Positions 36,971 to 46,197 of a DNA stretch of 64,000 bases are shown one piece after another (the first letter of the stretch is position 1; each line of letters opens with the position of its first letter). The notes beneath the pieces are model-generated. The model was given only the letters and a program-made list of their open reading frames with translations, did not search any database and was not told the DNA's origin. A program made the position numbers and the translations under genes. This DNA comes from Opitutaceae bacterium TAV5 (GTDB lineage: Bacteria > Verrucomicrobiota > Verrucomicrobiia > Opitutales > Opitutaceae), in NCBI GenBank assembly GCA_000242935.3, contig CP007053.1, positions 3,457,001 to 3,521,000 of the forward strand, in the 5' to 3' direction.

Positions 36971-37735
36971 TCAACGGAAAGATAGGTTTACGCGTAATCC
37001 CTCGGCGGAAGTTTGGGCGAGCGACGTAGCCACGCGGTCACGAATCAACACGAAATCGGGCCGCCCCGGCCGCCTGGGATCGTCGAGAATAAACACCAAT
37101 ACGCGCAGCCCCGGCGACATCGGCAGGCCGGTCGAGCGCAGGCGCCGCCAGCCGTCCGCCGTGCGACACGCCAGCTTGAAAGGCAGCAGCCGGTTGACTT
37201 CCGGCAACGCCGCCGGCACGACCCGGTCGCGCCCCGGAGCGACCTCGAAGGATCGCTCGCCCAGCGTTCCGCCGAGTTCCATGCTCGAATAATTCAGAAG
37301 GCGTACCGACTGCCCGGGGAACACTCCGTAGCTGTCGTCGATCACTTGAATGCGGATACCCGATTCTCCCGGCGCAGGCGCGGAGCTGCGACCGAAGATG
37401 AGGAGCACCCGCGTCATACCCGGAGGAATCGTGACCGAGACCACGGGCGTCTCGGTTTTTCTGCCCTCGCGCACGACGGTGCGGCTGAACACCAGCGTCC
37501 CCGGCCCGGCGCACTCCATGGCGGGCGAGCGGTCGCGCCAGGGAATCGTCACGGAGCGCAATTCATCCCTGTGCGAGTAGTTCAGGACCAGACCGGAATC
37601 GGAGCCGAAGGTGTCCCAGGCCAGCGCGGTGAACGTCACCGGCCGCAGCGTGGGGGGGACGGCGGCGCGGAGCGACGGGAGGATACCCGGGAGCCAGAAC
37701 AACAGCAAGGTGAGCACGGACAGGAGCGGTTTCAT
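36971..37735 (-). CDS. Exported protein of unknown function
   Basis: A 254-residue protein, not recognised. Signal peptide about 1-24 (LLLFWLPGILPSLRA). The mature protein appears all-beta (TLVFSRTVVREGRKTETPVV, VRLLNYSSMELGGTLGERSF) with a single Cys pair at most. Its start overlaps the stop of the cassette protein A-like gene as ATGA, so the two are coupled and probably act together. Its 3' end contains the palindrome at 36985. An envelope role beside the large pseudopilin-like protein is inferred from position. Confidence 0.7.
   Translation of the reverse strand: MKPLLSVLTLLLFWLPGILPSLRAAVPPTLRPVTFTALAWDTFGSDSGLVLNYSHRDELRSVTIPWRDRSPAMECAGPGTLVFSRTVVREGRKTETPVVSVTIPPGMTRVLLIFGRSSAPAPGESGIRIQVIDDSYGVFPGQSVRLLNYSSMELGGTLGERSFEVAPGRDRVVPAALPEVNRLLPFKLACRTADGWRRLRSTGLPMSPGLRVLVFILDDPRRPGRPDFVLIRDRVATSLAQTSAEGLRVNLSFR
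36985..37000. promoter_or_regulatory. Candidate operator, class 2, copy a
   Basis: GGTTTACGCGTAATCC, an almost perfect palindrome (GGTTTACG/CGTAATCC). It lies inside the 3' end of the exported-protein gene and before the PEP-CTERM gene that starts at 36911. Related sites occur at 41269 (TTTACGCGTAAA) and 47093 (GGTTTACGGGTAATCC). This suggests an internal promoter within the operon. Confidence 0.6.
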
Positions 37736-40700
37736 ATTTCGTCGGGGCTGAGCCAGCGGAACCGGGTAATGACAAACTTGCGGCCAAAGGTGCGGCTCGC
37801 CGCGCCGAGCGCGGGATCGTCGAGGCGAAGTTCGGCGGATTCGCGGCCCACGAATTCGGGCAGGCGCTGCACGATGGCCTCGCACCAGGCGCGGCCGGAG
37901 ATCTCGCCGGTGACGGGATTGCGCACTTCCCCGCAGGCGCGCACGCGGAACGTGTCGGAGCGGGCCGACATTGCCGGCGCGAGAGGCGCGAGCAGGTCGC
38001 TTTGCAACAAAAAGCCGGGCGCACCGGTGGCGCGCAACTTGCCGCGGGCCGCGTCGGGATTGTCGGCGTTGTCGAAACTGGCGGGGACGATCTTCGCCGG
38101 GTCCAGGCCGGGCAGGTCCTTCAAACCGTCGCGGCCGCCGCCCGAGGTGGAGGGGTCGGCGGTGTTCACCACGGCGTCGATGGCCGCCTGCACGACACCC
38201 ATCTGGTTGCGCGGGTCGGTGGCGGAGCGGGACAGGTCGCGATTGATGAACTCGGCCAGGCTGCGGGCCGGGCGCCCACGAGCCTTGATACCCTTGACGA
38301 TCTCGCTCGCGAGCGCCTGCAGCCGGGCGGTTTCAAGGGATCGGTATCCGGTCCACTCATACATGTTGTTTTTCGAGACGGACGGATCCCGGTCGTGCAG
38401 GCGCGAGAGGCGTGGGAAGGGGCGGACGTTGCTGTCGGTGCGCGTGCCGGAGCGGGTGCGGTAGGCGTAGTCGGCGGCCTGCACGCTGCCGAGGAAGGCG
38501 GCCCAGGCCTCGACCGAGGTTGAGTTGACGTTGAACGCGCCATCGATGAGCAGGCGGGTGGCGGCAAGTTGGTAGCCGTCGGCTCCTTCGAGCGCGGTGA
38601 GATCGGCCGGAACGCCGGCGGGATCGTGGAAGCGCAGGCGGGAGTTGGGCAGACGGGTGGGGTGAGTCGCCAGCGAAGCCGGCAGGGTCGAGATGAAGAA
38701 CCGGTCCCACAACGCCTCGTTGAGCGCGTAGCCGTAGTCGGGCTGGTCGTGCGGGTAGAAGACGGAGGCGAAGCTGTTGCCGAGCGGATACGCGGGATGT
38801 TTCGCGTCCACGCCCCAGTTGACCTGCCCGAGACGGCCAAGGGAGACGATTTCCTCGTTCTCCCGCAAGACGTCGAACAGGATGGCGTGGGTGGAGCCAT
38901 CGGAGCTTTCCACCGAGCCGCCCCAGTAGCCGAGCGTGTCCCCGCCCGAAACCTCGTGGTCGATTTCGGTGTAGTCCTGATATTTGAAGGAGGTGGCGAG
39001 ATAGTGCGCGACGTTGTCCCGGCCATTCAGCCGCTGCGAGACGGTGGCGCGGATGTTGGCGTCGACGAGGAAACGGTCGCCGGAGGAGTCGTCGTCGGGC
39101 AGGTCTTTGCCGAGTCCGGGGTTGTTGGCGGTGGTGCTGTCATAGTTGAGCCGGTCCATGTCGGCGTGGCGCAGGGCGATGCGCAGGGTGCGCAACTGGC
39201 GGGCCTCGTCGGTGTTCAGCCCTGCTTGGGGATAGGGTTTCGCGTAGAGAACCGAGGAGAGGGGAAGGTTGCGCGAGACGAGTGAGGACACGGGGGTGGT
39301 TCCGGGAGCGGCTTTGCCGAGCGCAAAATCAATGCGCGGATGGTCCTGCGGCATATGCCCCAGTTGCACCTTGCAGAGAGCGCGCTTTTCGTCCGTGTGG
39401 ACATACCAGCCCGGGGCCTGCGCGTCTGTCTCCACGTAGGCGCGCACGGTGGACAAACCGGGCTCCAGGTCGATGATGGTGGCGGCGGCCCCGAGGGCGA
39501 TGTCCGCCGTGGCCGAGGCGGGCAACGAATAGATCTTGATTTCGCCGGGGTCGAAGCTGTCGGTGATGTTGAAGGCTACCTTCCCGTCGGTTCCGTCGAG
39601 ATTGAAGATGTCGCGCAGAAAGAAGTCCTGCGAGTCCGACAGGGTGCCGCCGCCTTCTTCGGACGTCTGGTTGTAACTGAGCGAGAAAGAGAGGTCCGAT
39701 TTTCCAACCGTGGTTGACTGGTAAACGAGGCAGTAATTGGCGTTGCGCAGCGTCACGTTATACGGGTTCATCAACACCACGCGGGGGCGCAACATGACGT
39801 GGTATTTGCCGCCGGAGGACACATCCAGCCCCCAGCCGATTTCGAGCATGACGGGGACGGGCATGATGGCATGCCCGGCGGCCGCCGGAGCGGTGATGCC
39901 GTTGCGTGTGGTGGTTGCGAGCGGCGCTGCGACGGGGTTCATGTTGTTGCTGGAGTCGGCGCGAATGGCGGTCCAGGCGCGGACTTGGCCCCAGGTGGGG
40001 GCGTGGGGTTCTCCGTTCAAGGTGCTGCCGCTCCACGTCCCGCTGGCCGTGCGGCCGTAAAGACCGGGCGTAGGCAGGGTGAACACCGCCATGTCGTCTC
40101 CGATTTCCGCCGATCCCATGGATCCGGCGGACGGTGCCGCCGCCAGCCCGCGCGTGAGGTCGCGGCGGAGGCCGCCATGTAGTGTGTCGGACAGTACACC
40201 GTGTCCATCGGTGGTGAGGTCGTGGCTGGCATGGGCGGTCTGCGCCATGGCACCGGACGTGGCAAGAGCGGCATGGAGCATGGGGATCTGGGTGTAGGTG
40301 ATGAGGCGGGAGCGCAGGGTCTCGAAGGCATCGGTGGTGTTGGTGAAGACGCTGGCGAGGACGGGGGCATTCGCGAGGAGATCGATGCCGGGGCGGGGGG
40401 CGGCGTGCCGGCGCCAGGCCGCTTCCCCGGAGTCGGCGGCTTCGCCGCGCCAGGGATCGTCGAGATTGATTTTGGCCTTGATGCCTTCGTCTCCCACCCA
40501 CCAGGCGAAGGCTCCTATCCCGATGGGAGTGGTATTGCCGCCGCCAAAGCCGGGCACCTGGTTTGCGGGGAGGGTGATGAGGGATTTGGCAAGCTTGATG
40601 CGCCCGTCCTGCGGATGGCCTCCGGTGATGTCGGGCGCGAGATCCTGGCCGAGCAGGGTGCGGAGCAGCCAGACATTGTCGTTGCCGGGCGCGGGATCGG

Positions 40701-41172
40701 CAACGGGAGCGGCGTCAGGTTTGAGGGCGACGCCGTTGATTTCGTTGCCACTGACAAGCCAGACCATAGGCGCGGACGAGACGGGCGGCGCGGCGTGCGA
40801 GGCATTGAGCGGGTCCGGCGGCCCGGCGTCCCATACGCCTGTCCAGAACGGGTTGCCGGTGTTGGCGGGATCGATGTCGGCGCGGGCGGTGACGGCCTGG
40901 TCGGATCCCGCGTATTTCTGGAGTTGGCCGATTGCGAGGTTGAGCGAAAAGAGGGCGTTTTGGCGTGCCTGGGCCATCTGCTGGCTATTGGCCGCCACCT
41001 GGGTTTCGACCCGCGTGAAGGTGGCCAGCGACACGAGGAGCAGCACGAGAAATGCCACGAGCACGATCGTCACGAGCAGGGCAAAACCGCTCCGGCTGGC
41101 ACGGGAGGATGGGGACGGGGCTTGCCTGCATGGATGCATGCGGTCGGGAGTGATCGGCAGGGGGCGGCTCAT
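37732..41172 (-). CDS. Very large pseudopilin-like protein, Verru_Chthon cassette protein A type
   Basis: An 1146-residue protein anchored by one N-terminal helix with a pilin-like form: basic leader, SRSGFALLVTIVLVAFLVLL, then VETQVAANSQQMAQARQNAL and LNLAIGQLQKY. The rest is a large extracytoplasmic domain (ITLPANQVPGFGGGN, AFAWWVGDEGIKAKINLDDP). Length and layout match the transmembrane Verru_Chthon cassette protein A (TIGR02600), which in Verrucomicrobia usually stands next to pilin-like cassette proteins B, C and D. Those partners are not seen here; an exported protein, a PEP-CTERM protein and a DUF1559-like pseudopilin take their place. The biochemical role is unknown. The divergent palindrome at 41269 probably controls it together with the lyase at 41378. 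Confidence 0.78.
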   Translation of the reverse strand: MSRPLPITPDRMHPCRQAPSPSSRASRSGFALLVTIVLVAFLVLLLVSLATFTRVETQVAANSQQMAQARQNALFSLNLAIGQLQKYAGSDQAVTARADIDPANTGNPFWTGVWDAGPPDPLNASHAAPPVSSAPMVWLVSGNEINGVALKPDAAPVADPAPGNDNVWLLRTLLGQDLAPDITGGHPQDGRIKLAKSLITLPANQVPGFGGGNTTPIGIGAFAWWVGDEGIKAKINLDDPWRGEAADSGEAAWRRHAAPRPGIDLLANAPVLASVFTNTTDAFETLRSRLITYTQIPMLHAALATSGAMAQTAHASHDLTTDGHGVLSDTLHGGLRRDLTRGLAAAPSAGSMGSAEIGDDMAVFTLPTPGLYGRTASGTWSGSTLNGEPHAPTWGQVRAWTAIRADSSNNMNPVAAPLATTTRNGITAPAAAGHAIMPVPVMLEIGWGLDVSSGGKYHVMLRPRVVLMNPYNVTLRNANYCLVYQSTTVGKSDLSFSLSYNQTSEEGGGTLSDSQDFFLRDIFNLDGTDGKVAFNITDSFDPGEIKIYSLPASATADIALGAAATIIDLEPGLSTVRAYVETDAQAPGWYVHTDEKRALCKVQLGHMPQDHPRIDFALGKAAPGTTPVSSLVSRNLPLSSVLYAKPYPQAGLNTDEARQLRTLRIALRHADMDRLNYDSTTANNPGLGKDLPDDDSSGDRFLVDANIRATVSQRLNGRDNVAHYLATSFKYQDYTEIDHEVSGGDTLGYWGGSVESSDGSTHAILFDVLRENEEIVSLGRLGQVNWGVDAKHPAYPLGNSFASVFYPHDQPDYGYALNEALWDRFFISTLPASLATHPTRLPNSRLRFHDPAGVPADLTALEGADGYQLAATRLLIDGAFNVNSTSVEAWAAFLGSVQAADYAYRTRSGTRTDSNVRPFPRLSRLHDRDPSVSKNNMYEWTGYRSLETARLQALASEIVKGIKARGRPARSLAEFINRDLSRSATDPRNQMGVVQAAIDAVVNTADPSTSGGGRDGLKDLPGLDPAKIVPASFDNADNPDAARGKLRATGAPGFLLQSDLLAPLAPAMSARSDTFRVRACGEVRNPVTGEISGRAWCEAIVQRLPEFVGRESAELRLDDPALGAASRTFGRKFVITRFRWLSPDEI

Positions 41173-41268
41173 ATTCCGGGTTTGGGATGCGGAGCGGGAT
41201 GAAAAAACACCGCATACTCCATATCGCACACCTATCCTCCGTCAGGCGGACCTCAAAACCCGCTTGGA

Positions 41269-41280
41269 TTTACGCGTAAA
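41269..41280. promoter_or_regulatory. Candidate operator, class 2, copy b
   Basis: TTTACGCGTAAA is a perfect 12-base palindrome, flanked as GGA...CC. It lies between the divergent cassette protein A-like gene (start 41172) and the lyase gene (start 41378), so it could control both. It is related to the sites at 36985 and 47093. Confidence 0.65.
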
Positions 41281-41377
41281 CCTTGATGGTTTTTGCGCAC
41301 CTCGGGATTGTGCTGCACCACTCATGCCCTCCTGTCGTATCCACCGATATGCTTCCTGCACCCTTCATTGTAATCTT

Positions 41378-43261
41378 ATGAAAACATACGCCCTCCTTTG
41401 CCGATGCCATCGATTGGTCCTCGCCGCTCTTTGCCTCGGCTTGTCAGGCCTGACCGCCCGGACGACCACGGGCAACCTGCTCCAGAATCCCGCCTTTGCC
41501 GACGGCGACGGCGACGGATTCCCCGATGGCTGGACCCCCTATCCGCCCGGTGACGGCGACACGCGCATCATCGCCCCCGCCACCGGCGGCGGCATTGTAT
41601 TCAAAGACAATGACAAAAACAGCGGCCTCGGCATCGAGCAATGGGTGCCCGTCCAGGAAGGCCTCCGCTACACCGCTTCCGCCGACATCTCCGGCACCGG
41701 CGTGACCCTCAATATTTTCTTCGTCGCGAAGAAACTCGTCCGCGCCGGCGACCTCAACAAGGTGAAACTCTCCAGCAAGTCCGCCCGAACCGCCGCTGGC
41801 GCCCGCACCGAGGTTGTCGCCGTCGCCCCCGCTGGCGCCACCTGGGCCAAGATCTGGTTTTATTGCCCCAAGGCCGGCATCGCTGATGCGGTTATCCGGG
41901 ACGCCGCGCTTACCTCCGCCACCCTTTCGCCTTCCGAGGTTGCCGCCGCCGCGCCCGCGCCTGCCGCCGCTCCGGCGGTCTCCGCGCCTTCCGGTCCGGT
42001 GCCTCAGGGCAATCTCCTGAAAAACCCGGTCTTCGCCGACGCCGACGGCGACGGCACGCCCGACGGCTGGAACCCTTATCCTCCCGGCAACGGCGACACC
42101 CTCGTCCTTGCGCCCGCTCCCGGCGGCGGCCTTGTATTCAAGGATAACGACAAAAACAACGGGCTCGGCATCGAGCAGTGGGTCCCCGTCCAGGAAGGAC
42201 TCAACTACACCGCCTCCGCCGAGGTCGCCGGCAACGGCGGCGTGAGCCTCGTGCTCATCTTCGCCCCGAGCATCCCCAACCGCCCTGGTGATCTGAAAAA
42301 AATCCAGCTCGCGGACAAATCCGCCCGCGCCGCCGCCGGCCAGCCCTCCACTGTCCCTGCCATCGCCCCCGCCGGAGCCAAGTGGGTCAAGGTCTGGCTC
42401 TACAGCCCCAAGGTTGGCGTCACCGATGTCGTGATCAAACAGGCAAGCCTCGTTGCCTCCGTCCCGTCCGTCGCCGCGGTAAACGCGGCCACCGCCGCCG
42501 CCGCAGTGGCGGCCAGACCCCTCCCCCCCGGCCTCGCCAGCGTCATCGACTTCGAAACCGGCGACCTTTCCCAAGCCCACATGGGCAAGGCCGAGGGCGG
42601 CGACGTCACCGTCATCACCGCCGCCGAGGGCCCCGTGCGCGAAGGCAAATATTCCGCCAGGATCGCCATCAAGGCCGACAAGCATCGCGCCGAGGTCCCC
42701 GGCTACCGCTCCGGCGCCTACGGCGTCGCCCGCTACGGCTGGAGCATCTACATCCCCAAGGAATTCGACGCGCAGACCTTCTTCAGCATCATCACCCAGT
42801 GGCACAGCTGGGGCACCGGCCGCGAATCCCCCAAGGACGGCGGCCCCCCCACCTGCATGAACATCTCGAAGGGCAAGCTTCACCTGAAGCTTCTCGCCCA
42901 AGGCGACGACGGCTGGACGAGCAAGGCCACCTACCTCGATATCTGCGCCGTGGACGAGATGCGCGGCCGCTGGAACGACTTCGTCATGGAGGTCAACTGG
43001 CAGGGCCCGGGCAAGGGCGGCTGGCTCAAGCTCTACAAGGACGGCAAGCTCGCCATCGATTACAAGGGCACCACCTGGTATGACGACAAGGACAAGGGCC
43101 CCTACTTCAAGTTCGGCACCTACAAGGGCGGCGGCAAATGGCGCGGCACCGAGGAAGGCGCCATCCTCTACGTGGACGCCGCCCGCATGGCCCTCGGCGA
43201 ACAATCCACCTGCAAAATGGTCGATCCCGCCGCCTACGCGCCCAGGCCCGTCCGGGAATAA
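41378..43261 (+). CDS. PL20-like polysaccharide lyase with tandem carbohydrate-binding modules
   Basis: A 627-residue exported enzyme. After a signal peptide (LVLAALCLGLSGLTA) come two homologous modules at about 32-180 and 210-360, each starting NLLxNPxFADxDGDGxPDGW and containing GLGIEQWVPVQEGL; they look like CBM4/9-type beta-sandwiches. The C-terminal 230 residues (VIDFETGDLSQAHMGKAEG, later FFSIITQWHSWGTGR) match the polysaccharide lyase family represented by PL20 glucuronan lyase. It likely cleaves a glucuronic-acid polymer outside the cell. The DGDG loops of the modules could bind calcium. The ATG at 41378 follows TTGTAATCTT; no Shine-Dalgarno sequence is clear. Confidence 0.8.
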   Translation: MKTYALLCRCHRLVLAALCLGLSGLTARTTTGNLLQNPAFADGDGDGFPDGWTPYPPGDGDTRIIAPATGGGIVFKDNDKNSGLGIEQWVPVQEGLRYTASADISGTGVTLNIFFVAKKLVRAGDLNKVKLSSKSARTAAGARTEVVAVAPAGATWAKIWFYCPKAGIADAVIRDAALTSATLSPSEVAAAAPAPAAAPAVSAPSGPVPQGNLLKNPVFADADGDGTPDGWNPYPPGNGDTLVLAPAPGGGLVFKDNDKNNGLGIEQWVPVQEGLNYTASAEVAGNGGVSLVLIFAPSIPNRPGDLKKIQLADKSARAAAGQPSTVPAIAPAGAKWVKVWLYSPKVGVTDVVIKQASLVASVPSVAAVNAATAAAAVAARPLPPGLASVIDFETGDLSQAHMGKAEGGDVTVITAAEGPVREGKYSARIAIKADKHRAEVPGYRSGAYGVARYGWSIYIPKEFDAQTFFSIITQWHSWGTGRESPKDGGPPTCMNISKGKLHLKLLAQGDDGWTSKATYLDICAVDEMRGRWNDFVMEVNWQGPGKGGWLKLYKDGKLAIDYKGTTWYDDKDKGPYFKFGTYKGGGKWRGTEEGAILYVDAARMALGEQSTCKMVDPAAYAPRPVRE

Positions 43262-43290
43262 GCTGCGCCGGCCATCACTTCCCCTGTCGC

Positions 43291-43321
43291 GCCCGCAACC
43301 GTCTCCGTTGCGGGCGTTTTT
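43291..43321 (+). terminator. Rho-independent terminator
   Basis: GCCCGCAAC (43291-43299) and GTTGCGGGC (43307-43315) form a perfect nine-pair stem with a seven-base loop, followed by GTTTTT. It ends the lyase gene that stops at 43261 and lies just before the convergent AraC gene end. Confidence 0.88.
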
Positions 43322-43324
43322 GCT

Positions 43325-44155
43325 TCACGCCAGCAACCGCGCCCGCCGCCGATACATCGCCGGAGGCACTTGATAAACCCGTCGATAAAGACGTGAAAAA
43401 TGATACTCGTCGTAGAATCCGCACCGCTCCGCGACGACCTTCAGCGGCAGGTCCGTCGTGCGCAGCAGCCGCTCCGCGTACGCCGTCCTCGCCCGCACCA
43501 GAAACCGGTGCGGCGGCAACCCCGTGTACTCCGCGAACAACCGCCGGAAATGCACCGGCGACAAGCCCAGCCGCCTTGCCTCCGCCGCCTCGTCGAACGC
43601 CGCCGCCGGCTTTGCCCTGACCCGCTCCGCCAGCCGTCGAAACGCCTCAGCCCTCGGATCAGGCTCCGGCGTCCACTCGGGCTCATGCAGGTCCAGCAGC
43701 ACGTCCTGTAACACCGGCAGCGCCCGGTCCGGACGCCCCGCTCCCAGATGCCCGATCATCCGCGCCATCTTTTCGCACACCGCCTCCGGCTCGACCGGAA
43801 ACCTCCACCCGCGCGGCCTCGCCGGCGGCAGCAGCCCGCCCCGCCGCCACTCGTCCACCCGCTTTCCCGCGAAGCATACGTAATAATGATTCCACCCCGA
43901 CCGCTCGCGATTCCCGTAGCAAAAATGCGGACCCGGCTCCGTCCACCACAGCACGGGCCGCGTGAATATCTGCTCCTCCTCGTCCCCGCACCGATAGCGC
44001 ACCGTGCCCGTGTGCGCGTAGTTCAGCGAGACGTAGTCGGGAAACGCCTTGTCGATCCACACCGTGAAATCCGGCAGGTGGTTGAACAACGTGAAACGGA
44101 AATCCCGCCCGCCGATCGAGATCAAATTGTGCATTGGTTTCAGTTTTCCATCCAT
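43325..44155 (-). CDS. AraC family transcriptional regulator
   Basis: A 276-residue regulator. The N-terminal cupin-type sensor (FTLFNHLPDFTVWIDKAF, YRCGDEEEQIFTRPVLWW) precedes the two-HTH domain: ARRLGLSPVHFRRLFAEYTG and LKVVAERCGFYDEYHFSRLY followed by PPAMYRRR. Starts at 44155 or 44134 (MHNLIS) are possible. It is divergent from the Gfo/Idh/MocA oxidoreductase gene at 44193 with only 37 bases between, so it very probably regulates that gene and the isomerase and transporters after it. Confidence 0.9.
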   Translation of the reverse strand: MDGKLKPMHNLISIGGRDFRFTLFNHLPDFTVWIDKAFPDYVSLNYAHTGTVRYRCGDEEEQIFTRPVLWWTEPGPHFCYGNRERSGWNHYYVCFAGKRVDEWRRGGLLPPARPRGWRFPVEPEAVCEKMARMIGHLGAGRPDRALPVLQDVLLDLHEPEWTPEPDPRAEAFRRLAERVRAKPAAAFDEAAEARRLGLSPVHFRRLFAEYTGLPPHRFLVRARTAYAERLLRTTDLPLKVVAERCGFYDEYHFSRLYRRVYQVPPAMYRRRARLLA

Positions 44156-44192
44156 TTTCAGGAGGAGTTATTTCGGATATGATGGCACGAGA

Positions 44193-45302
44193 ATGAGCGA
44201 AACGTCTATCCCTGAATCATCACTGCCGCTATCATCGCCGGTCCGCATCGGCCTCATCGGACTCGGCGCGGTCGGGCAGCAGCACCTCGACTCCGCACGA
44301 AAATTGACCGATGGCGTCATCACGGCCGTGTGCGACGCCCGGGCCGACCTGGCCGAATCCACCGCCAGGGCTCGCGGCGTCGTCCGCTGGACTTCCTCCG
44401 CGCAGGAAGTGTTTGACGACCCTGAAGTGGACGCCGTGCTCCTCGCTCTCCCCGCCGGCATCCGCGCCGCGCTCGCCGAAGCCGCTTTCCGCGCCGGCAA
44501 GCACGTGCTCCTCGAAAAACCCGTGGCCATGAACGCCGCCGAGGTGCGCGCGCTGCTGGCCGCGCAAGGCGACCGCGTCGCCGCCTGCTGCTCGTCACGA
44601 CTGCGCCACTACGCTTCCGCCCGCGCCGCCCGCCAATACGTCACCACCGGTGCGCTCGGCGCGTTCCGCACCATCACCTGCCGCGTGATCGCACCCGCCG
44701 GCGCGCCTCCGGCGAAACCGCCGCCCGCCTGGCGGCTCAACCGCTCCCTCAACGGCGGCGGCATCCTCGTCAACTGGGGCAGCTACGACCTCGACTACCT
44801 GCTCGGCATCCTCGGCTTCGACCTCGAACCCGAATACGCCTTCGCCCGCGTCTGGAGCGCGCCGGCCCCCTACGCGCACTACCCCGCCCCCGGCTCCGAC
44901 GCCGAGACCCACGTCGTCGCCACCATCGGCTTCAAGGGCGGCGCCGCGCTTCACTACGAACGCGCCGAGTGCGCCCTCGAACCGCCGGCCCGCTCCTGGC
45001 GCATCACCGGCGCAAAAGCCGCGCTCACGCTCGAAATGGCCCCGGCCAAGGGCGCCAACGTGCTCGTCAGCGAACCCGACCCGGCGCGCGGCACCGTCAC
45101 CCGCCCGCTCTGGGAAGGCGACGAATCCGGCTGGGCCAATTTCAACGACGGTCCGCTCCTCGACTTCGCCTCGGCCATCCGCCACCGCCGCCCGCCGCTC
45201 ACCAGCCTGCGCGACGCGCTGCTCATCGCCCGCATCACCGAAGGCATCTACCGCTCCGCCGATTCAGGGCGTCCCCTGAATTTCGCGGAGGCGGGAATCT
45301 GA
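44193..45302 (+). CDS. Gfo/Idh/MocA family oxidoreductase
   Basis: A 369-residue NAD(P)-dependent oxidoreductase. The Rossmann motif IGLIGLGAVGQQHLDSARKL is at about 19-38, and the family motif LLEKPVAMN at about 110. The C-terminal alpha/beta domain includes GGGILVNWGSYDLDYLLGIL, where the family often places its catalytic Asp/His. Members act on sugars, inositols and sugar acids. GGAGGAG at 44161-44167 is near but too far from the ATG at 44193 for an ideal site; the frame is open well upstream. The sugar-phosphate isomerase gene follows, forming a catabolic unit. Confidence 0.88.
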   Translation: MSETSIPESSLPLSSPVRIGLIGLGAVGQQHLDSARKLTDGVITAVCDARADLAESTARARGVVRWTSSAQEVFDDPEVDAVLLALPAGIRAALAEAAFRAGKHVLLEKPVAMNAAEVRALLAAQGDRVAACCSSRLRHYASARAARQYVTTGALGAFRTITCRVIAPAGAPPAKPPPAWRLNRSLNGGGILVNWGSYDLDYLLGILGFDLEPEYAFARVWSAPAPYAHYPAPGSDAETHVVATIGFKGGAALHYERAECALEPPARSWRITGAKAALTLEMAPAKGANVLVSEPDPARGTVTRPLWEGDESGWANFNDGPLLDFASAIRHRRPPLTSLRDALLIARITEGIYRSADSGRPLNFAEAGI

Positions 45303-45380
45303 CCCGCGCGCACCAAAACCGCCTCCCTCCCGCCGCCCTCCTTCCAGCCGTAACCGTCATCCTCCTGTAATTGTAATCCC

Positions 45381-46181
45381 ATGCGCTATTCATTCATGTC
45401 CTTCAGTTGCTCCCGGCTTCCGCTTGCCGAGGCCCTCGCCCACGCCGCCCGCCTCGGCTACGACGGCTTCGAGCCCCGCCCCGGCTGGAATCACGCCCAC
45501 GGCGTCGAACTCACCGCTGACGCCGCCGAGCGAGCCCGTATCCGTCGTGTCGTGACGGAGTCGGGCGTCGCGTTGAGCTGCCTCGCCCCCGGTCTGCGTT
45601 TCGCCAACCCCGCCACTGTCGATAAACAACTCGCCGAGGCCTCCGCCTACATCGATCTCGCAGCCGACGTCGGCGCTCCGCGCCTGCGCGTTTTCGGCGG
45701 CGAACCCGGCAAGGACATCGACCGCGACACCGCCATCGCCAACGTATCCGCCGCGCTCAAATCCCTCGCGCCCCAGGCCCGTGCGCGCGGCGTCACGCTC
45801 TGCCTGGAAACGCATGACGCGTGGACCAATCCCGACCACGTCGCCGCCGTCCTCGAATGCGTCGACGATCCGCACGTCCGCGTCGTGTGGGACATCATGC
45901 ACCCCCTGCGCGCCTCCGGCTGGACGATCCGCGACGCCTGGACGCGCCTGCGCCCGTGGATCGAGCACGTGCACATCCACGACGGCACCTTCGAGCAATC
46001 GAAGCTCGAGTTCGCCCCCATCGGCAAAGGACGCTACGACATCCCCGCTGTCTTCGCCTGCCTCGCCGAGATGCGCTACGACGGCTACCTCAGCGGCGAA
46101 TGGATCGATTGCGACGGCGTGATCAACCTCGGGACCGAACTCGCCGCCATGCGCTCGCTGGAAGCCGCCGCCCGCGGTTGA
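45381..46181 (+). CDS. Sugar phosphate isomerase/epimerase
   Basis: A 266-residue TIM barrel of the AP endonuclease 2-like family, which includes xylose isomerase-like, hydroxypyruvate isomerase and IolE/IolI enzymes. Metal ligands are indicated by GVTLCLETHDAW (Glu), VRVVWDIMHPL (Asp), WIEHVHIHDGT (His) and YLSGEWIDCD (Glu). It probably isomerises or epimerises the ketose made by the oxidoreductase before it. The start ATG follows TTGTAATCCC, almost the same leader as in front of the lyase at 41378. No signal peptide. Confidence 0.87.
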   Translation: MRYSFMSFSCSRLPLAEALAHAARLGYDGFEPRPGWNHAHGVELTADAAERARIRRVVTESGVALSCLAPGLRFANPATVDKQLAEASAYIDLAADVGAPRLRVFGGEPGKDIDRDTAIANVSAALKSLAPQARARGVTLCLETHDAWTNPDHVAAVLECVDDPHVRVVWDIMHPLRASGWTIRDAWTRLRPWIEHVHIHDGTFEQSKLEFAPIGKGRYDIPAVFACLAEMRYDGYLSGEWIDCDGVINLGTELAAMRSLEAAARG

Positions 46182-46197
46182 ATCCATCCTTCCGCCC

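Noticed and set aside
41349-41377. Upstream ATG as start of the PL20-like lyase
   Set aside because: It is not in the same frame. The ATG at 41378 gives a normal signal peptide.
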